The notes beneath the pieces were generated by a model. The model did no database searches. It saw only the letters and a list, made by a program, of their open reading frames with translations, and was not told the DNA's origin. Both the position numbers and the translations under genes were made by a program. Below are positions 6,678-7,650 of a DNA stretch of 7,650 nt, piece by piece. The stretch's first letter is position 1. Each line of letters opens with the position of its first letter. Source of the DNA: an uncultured bacterium (GTDB taxonomy: Bacteria; DRYD01); assembly GCA_937927985.1 (NCBI GenBank), contig CALFWH010000168.1, positions 1 to 7,650 on the forward strand, read 5' to 3'.

Positions 6678-7439
6678 ATGAATAAGTTAGAAAACAATCT
6701 AAGATTCATAAAACCATACGGAGATAGCTTTAATGACGGAATTATACAGCTTAGTTTTACATTATTTTCCTACGATAGATTTACAGCTATAGAAGCTGCA
6801 AAGGTTCTCTGCTCAAAAATGGGATTTAAGGATACTAAAATAGCTACTGTTGAAGAAGTTTTGGATAATTTTTATTTTTTTGTTATATATGGTAGTATAA
6901 CTCATATAATAGATTTAGAACAAATAAGACCGGTTATACCTGAGTATATTAAGATGTCTAAAGATGAAGTAGAGGAATATGCAAAAAAGAATAGTTTACC
7001 AAGATTAGTTATAGTAGGTGCTACAATTGGTACTGATAGCCACACTGTAGGTTTGGATAGTATTTTAAATATGAAAGGTTTTAGGGGTGAAAAAGGGCTT
7101 GAGGCTTATAAATGTTTTAAGGTTTACAATTTGGGGCCACAAGTCATGCCAGCATAATTAGTTGAAAAAATAAAAGAATTAAAGGCAGATGTTGTTTTGG
7201 TATCTCAAACCATAACTCAAAAAAATATGCATTTAAAGAATCTAACTGAATTAATAGATTTGTTAGAAGCTGAAGAATTAAGGGATAAAGTAATATTAAT
7301 TTGTGGAGGAAGCAGAATAGATCATAAACTAGCAAAAGAATTGGGTTATGATGCAGGTTTTGGCCCTGGTACTACTCCTTCTGATGTTGCTTCCTTTATA
7401 GTGCAGTATTATCCAAATAAGGAGGTATCAAAAAAATGA
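6678..7439 (+). pseudogene. kamE: Lysine 5,6-aminomutase beta subunit (KamE), interrupted by an in-frame stop
   Basis: The whole span reads as one 253-codon frame matching KamE, the cobalamin-binding subunit of lysine 5,6-aminomutase, which shifts an amino group of D-lysine or beta-lysine in anaerobic lysine fermentation. The N-terminal domain shows IKPYGDSFNDGIIQLSFTL and FYFFVIYGS. The B12 motif DSHTVG gives D120, H122 (cobalt ligand) and G125. K133 lies 11 residues after the histidine, the spacing of the PLP-binding lysine in the known Clostridium enzyme (H133/K144). A TAA at 7155-7157 then interrupts the frame after NLGPQVMPA. The expected continuation LVEKIKELKADVVLVSQTIT resumes in the same frame at the next codon, followed by LICGGSRI and GYDAGFGPG. 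Total length is normal (about 260). The stop removes the rest of the B12 fold, so the truncated product should be inactive. A sequencing error is the main alternative. No clear ribosome site precedes ATG 6678, and no kamD lies beside it. Confidence 0.85.
7419..7426 (+). promoter_or_regulatory. Shine-Dalgarno of the last gene, inside the kamE tail
   Basis: AAGGAGGT is a strong ribosome site 9 bases before ATG 7436 and lies within the final codons of the kamE frame. It gives the downstream gene its own efficient initiation, independent of ribosomes finishing kamE. Confidence 0.75.
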
Positions 7440-7650
7440 GAATAGTATTGATAATTTCAGTAATAATCATGATTTCATTAACTGTTTTTGCTTATGTGAA
7501 GGATAAAAAAACTTTTTATGCTCCTTCTATTGAAAATATTAAAAGTGTCATTGATTTGAATAATAATGAATTTATAGTTGCAGGTAATACTAAGAGTTTC
7601 ACTGAAACAAGTGATGATTGGATATTTTTTAAAATTAATCCTAATCTACA
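7436..7650 (+). CDS. Secreted protein of unknown function, 3' end outside window
   Basis: The first 71 residues of an exported protein. The start is ATG 7436, overlapping the kamE stop as ATGA and served by AAGGAGGT upstream. Residues 3-19 are hydrophobic (IVLIISVIIMISLTVFA) and form a signal peptide probably cut after the FA at 18-19. The following part, SVIDLNNNEFIVAGNTKSF, continues with TSDDWIFFKINPN. This resembles the repeated units of bacterial surface proteins in which a 'gyivaGyt...dvwlikld' pattern recurs and may fold as a beta-propeller. Only one unit is visible, so this family link is an inference. The frame stays open to the right edge with no stop. It could be any exported beta-rich protein. 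Confidence 0.65.
   Translation, partial: MRIVLIISVIIMISLTVFAYVKDKKTFYAPSIENIKSVIDLNNNEFIVAGNTKSFTETSDDWIFFKINPNL

Noticed and set aside
7155..7157. Stop codon recoding (pyrrolysine, selenocysteine or alternative code)
   Set aside because: The codon is TAA, not TAG or TGA, and TAA is the ordinary stop of most other genes in the window.
7197..7439. Independent small gene starting at TTG 7197
   Set aside because: Family conservation begins before this TTG, right after the stop, and continues the upstream frame. The start would cut off a core strand, and the AAAGG at 7181-7185 is a weak, distant ribosome site.
1..7650. New defence system, mobile element, CRISPR or RNA gene
   Set aside because: All genes match housekeeping, flagellar, envelope or metabolic families apart from one partial secreted protein. 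I saw no repeat array, transposase, tRNA-like or rRNA-like sequence, and no clear hairpin terminator.

Overview
The window is strongly AT-rich, and every gene is on the + strand. Arginine is written almost entirely as AGA/AGG and isoleucine often as ATA. The flagellar rod genes, an MlaE-type lipid-transport permease and a lipoprotein chaperone point to a motile bacterium with two membranes. A lysine 5,6-aminomutase subunit suggests anaerobic amino-acid fermentation. AT-rich anaerobes such as spirochaetes, Thermotogota or Caldisericota-like lineages would fit, but the sequence alone does not decide between them.

Layout: 1-599 is the 3' part of flgG (distal rod), followed at 614-925 by a short FlgJ-type rod-binding protein. 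A promoter-like element (914-943) precedes mlaE (968-1711). A second, strikingly similar element (1701-1729) precedes rplS (ribosomal protein L19, 1773-2117). Next come a SurA/PrsA-like lipoprotein (2158-3057), an overlapping PEGA/TPR exported protein (3038-3880), a slipin (SPFH) membrane protein (3927-4745) and an AMP-forming acetyl-CoA synthetase (4763-6640). At 6678-7439 lies a full-length kamE reading frame (lysine 5,6-aminomutase beta subunit) interrupted by one in-frame TAA at 7155-7157. The start of a secreted protein (7436 onward) overlaps its end and runs off the window.

Gaps between genes are short, with none above about 50 bases, and I see no rho-independent terminator. Much of the window may therefore be read as long transcripts, with new starts before mlaE and rplS. 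Functionally it is a mixed neighbourhood: flagellar rod assembly, envelope lipid transport and protein folding, translation, and acetate/lysine metabolism. I found no defence system, mobile element, CRISPR array or RNA gene. The most notable features are the broken, apparently orphan kamE, the twin promoters, and a parvulin-like domain lacking its usual histidines.
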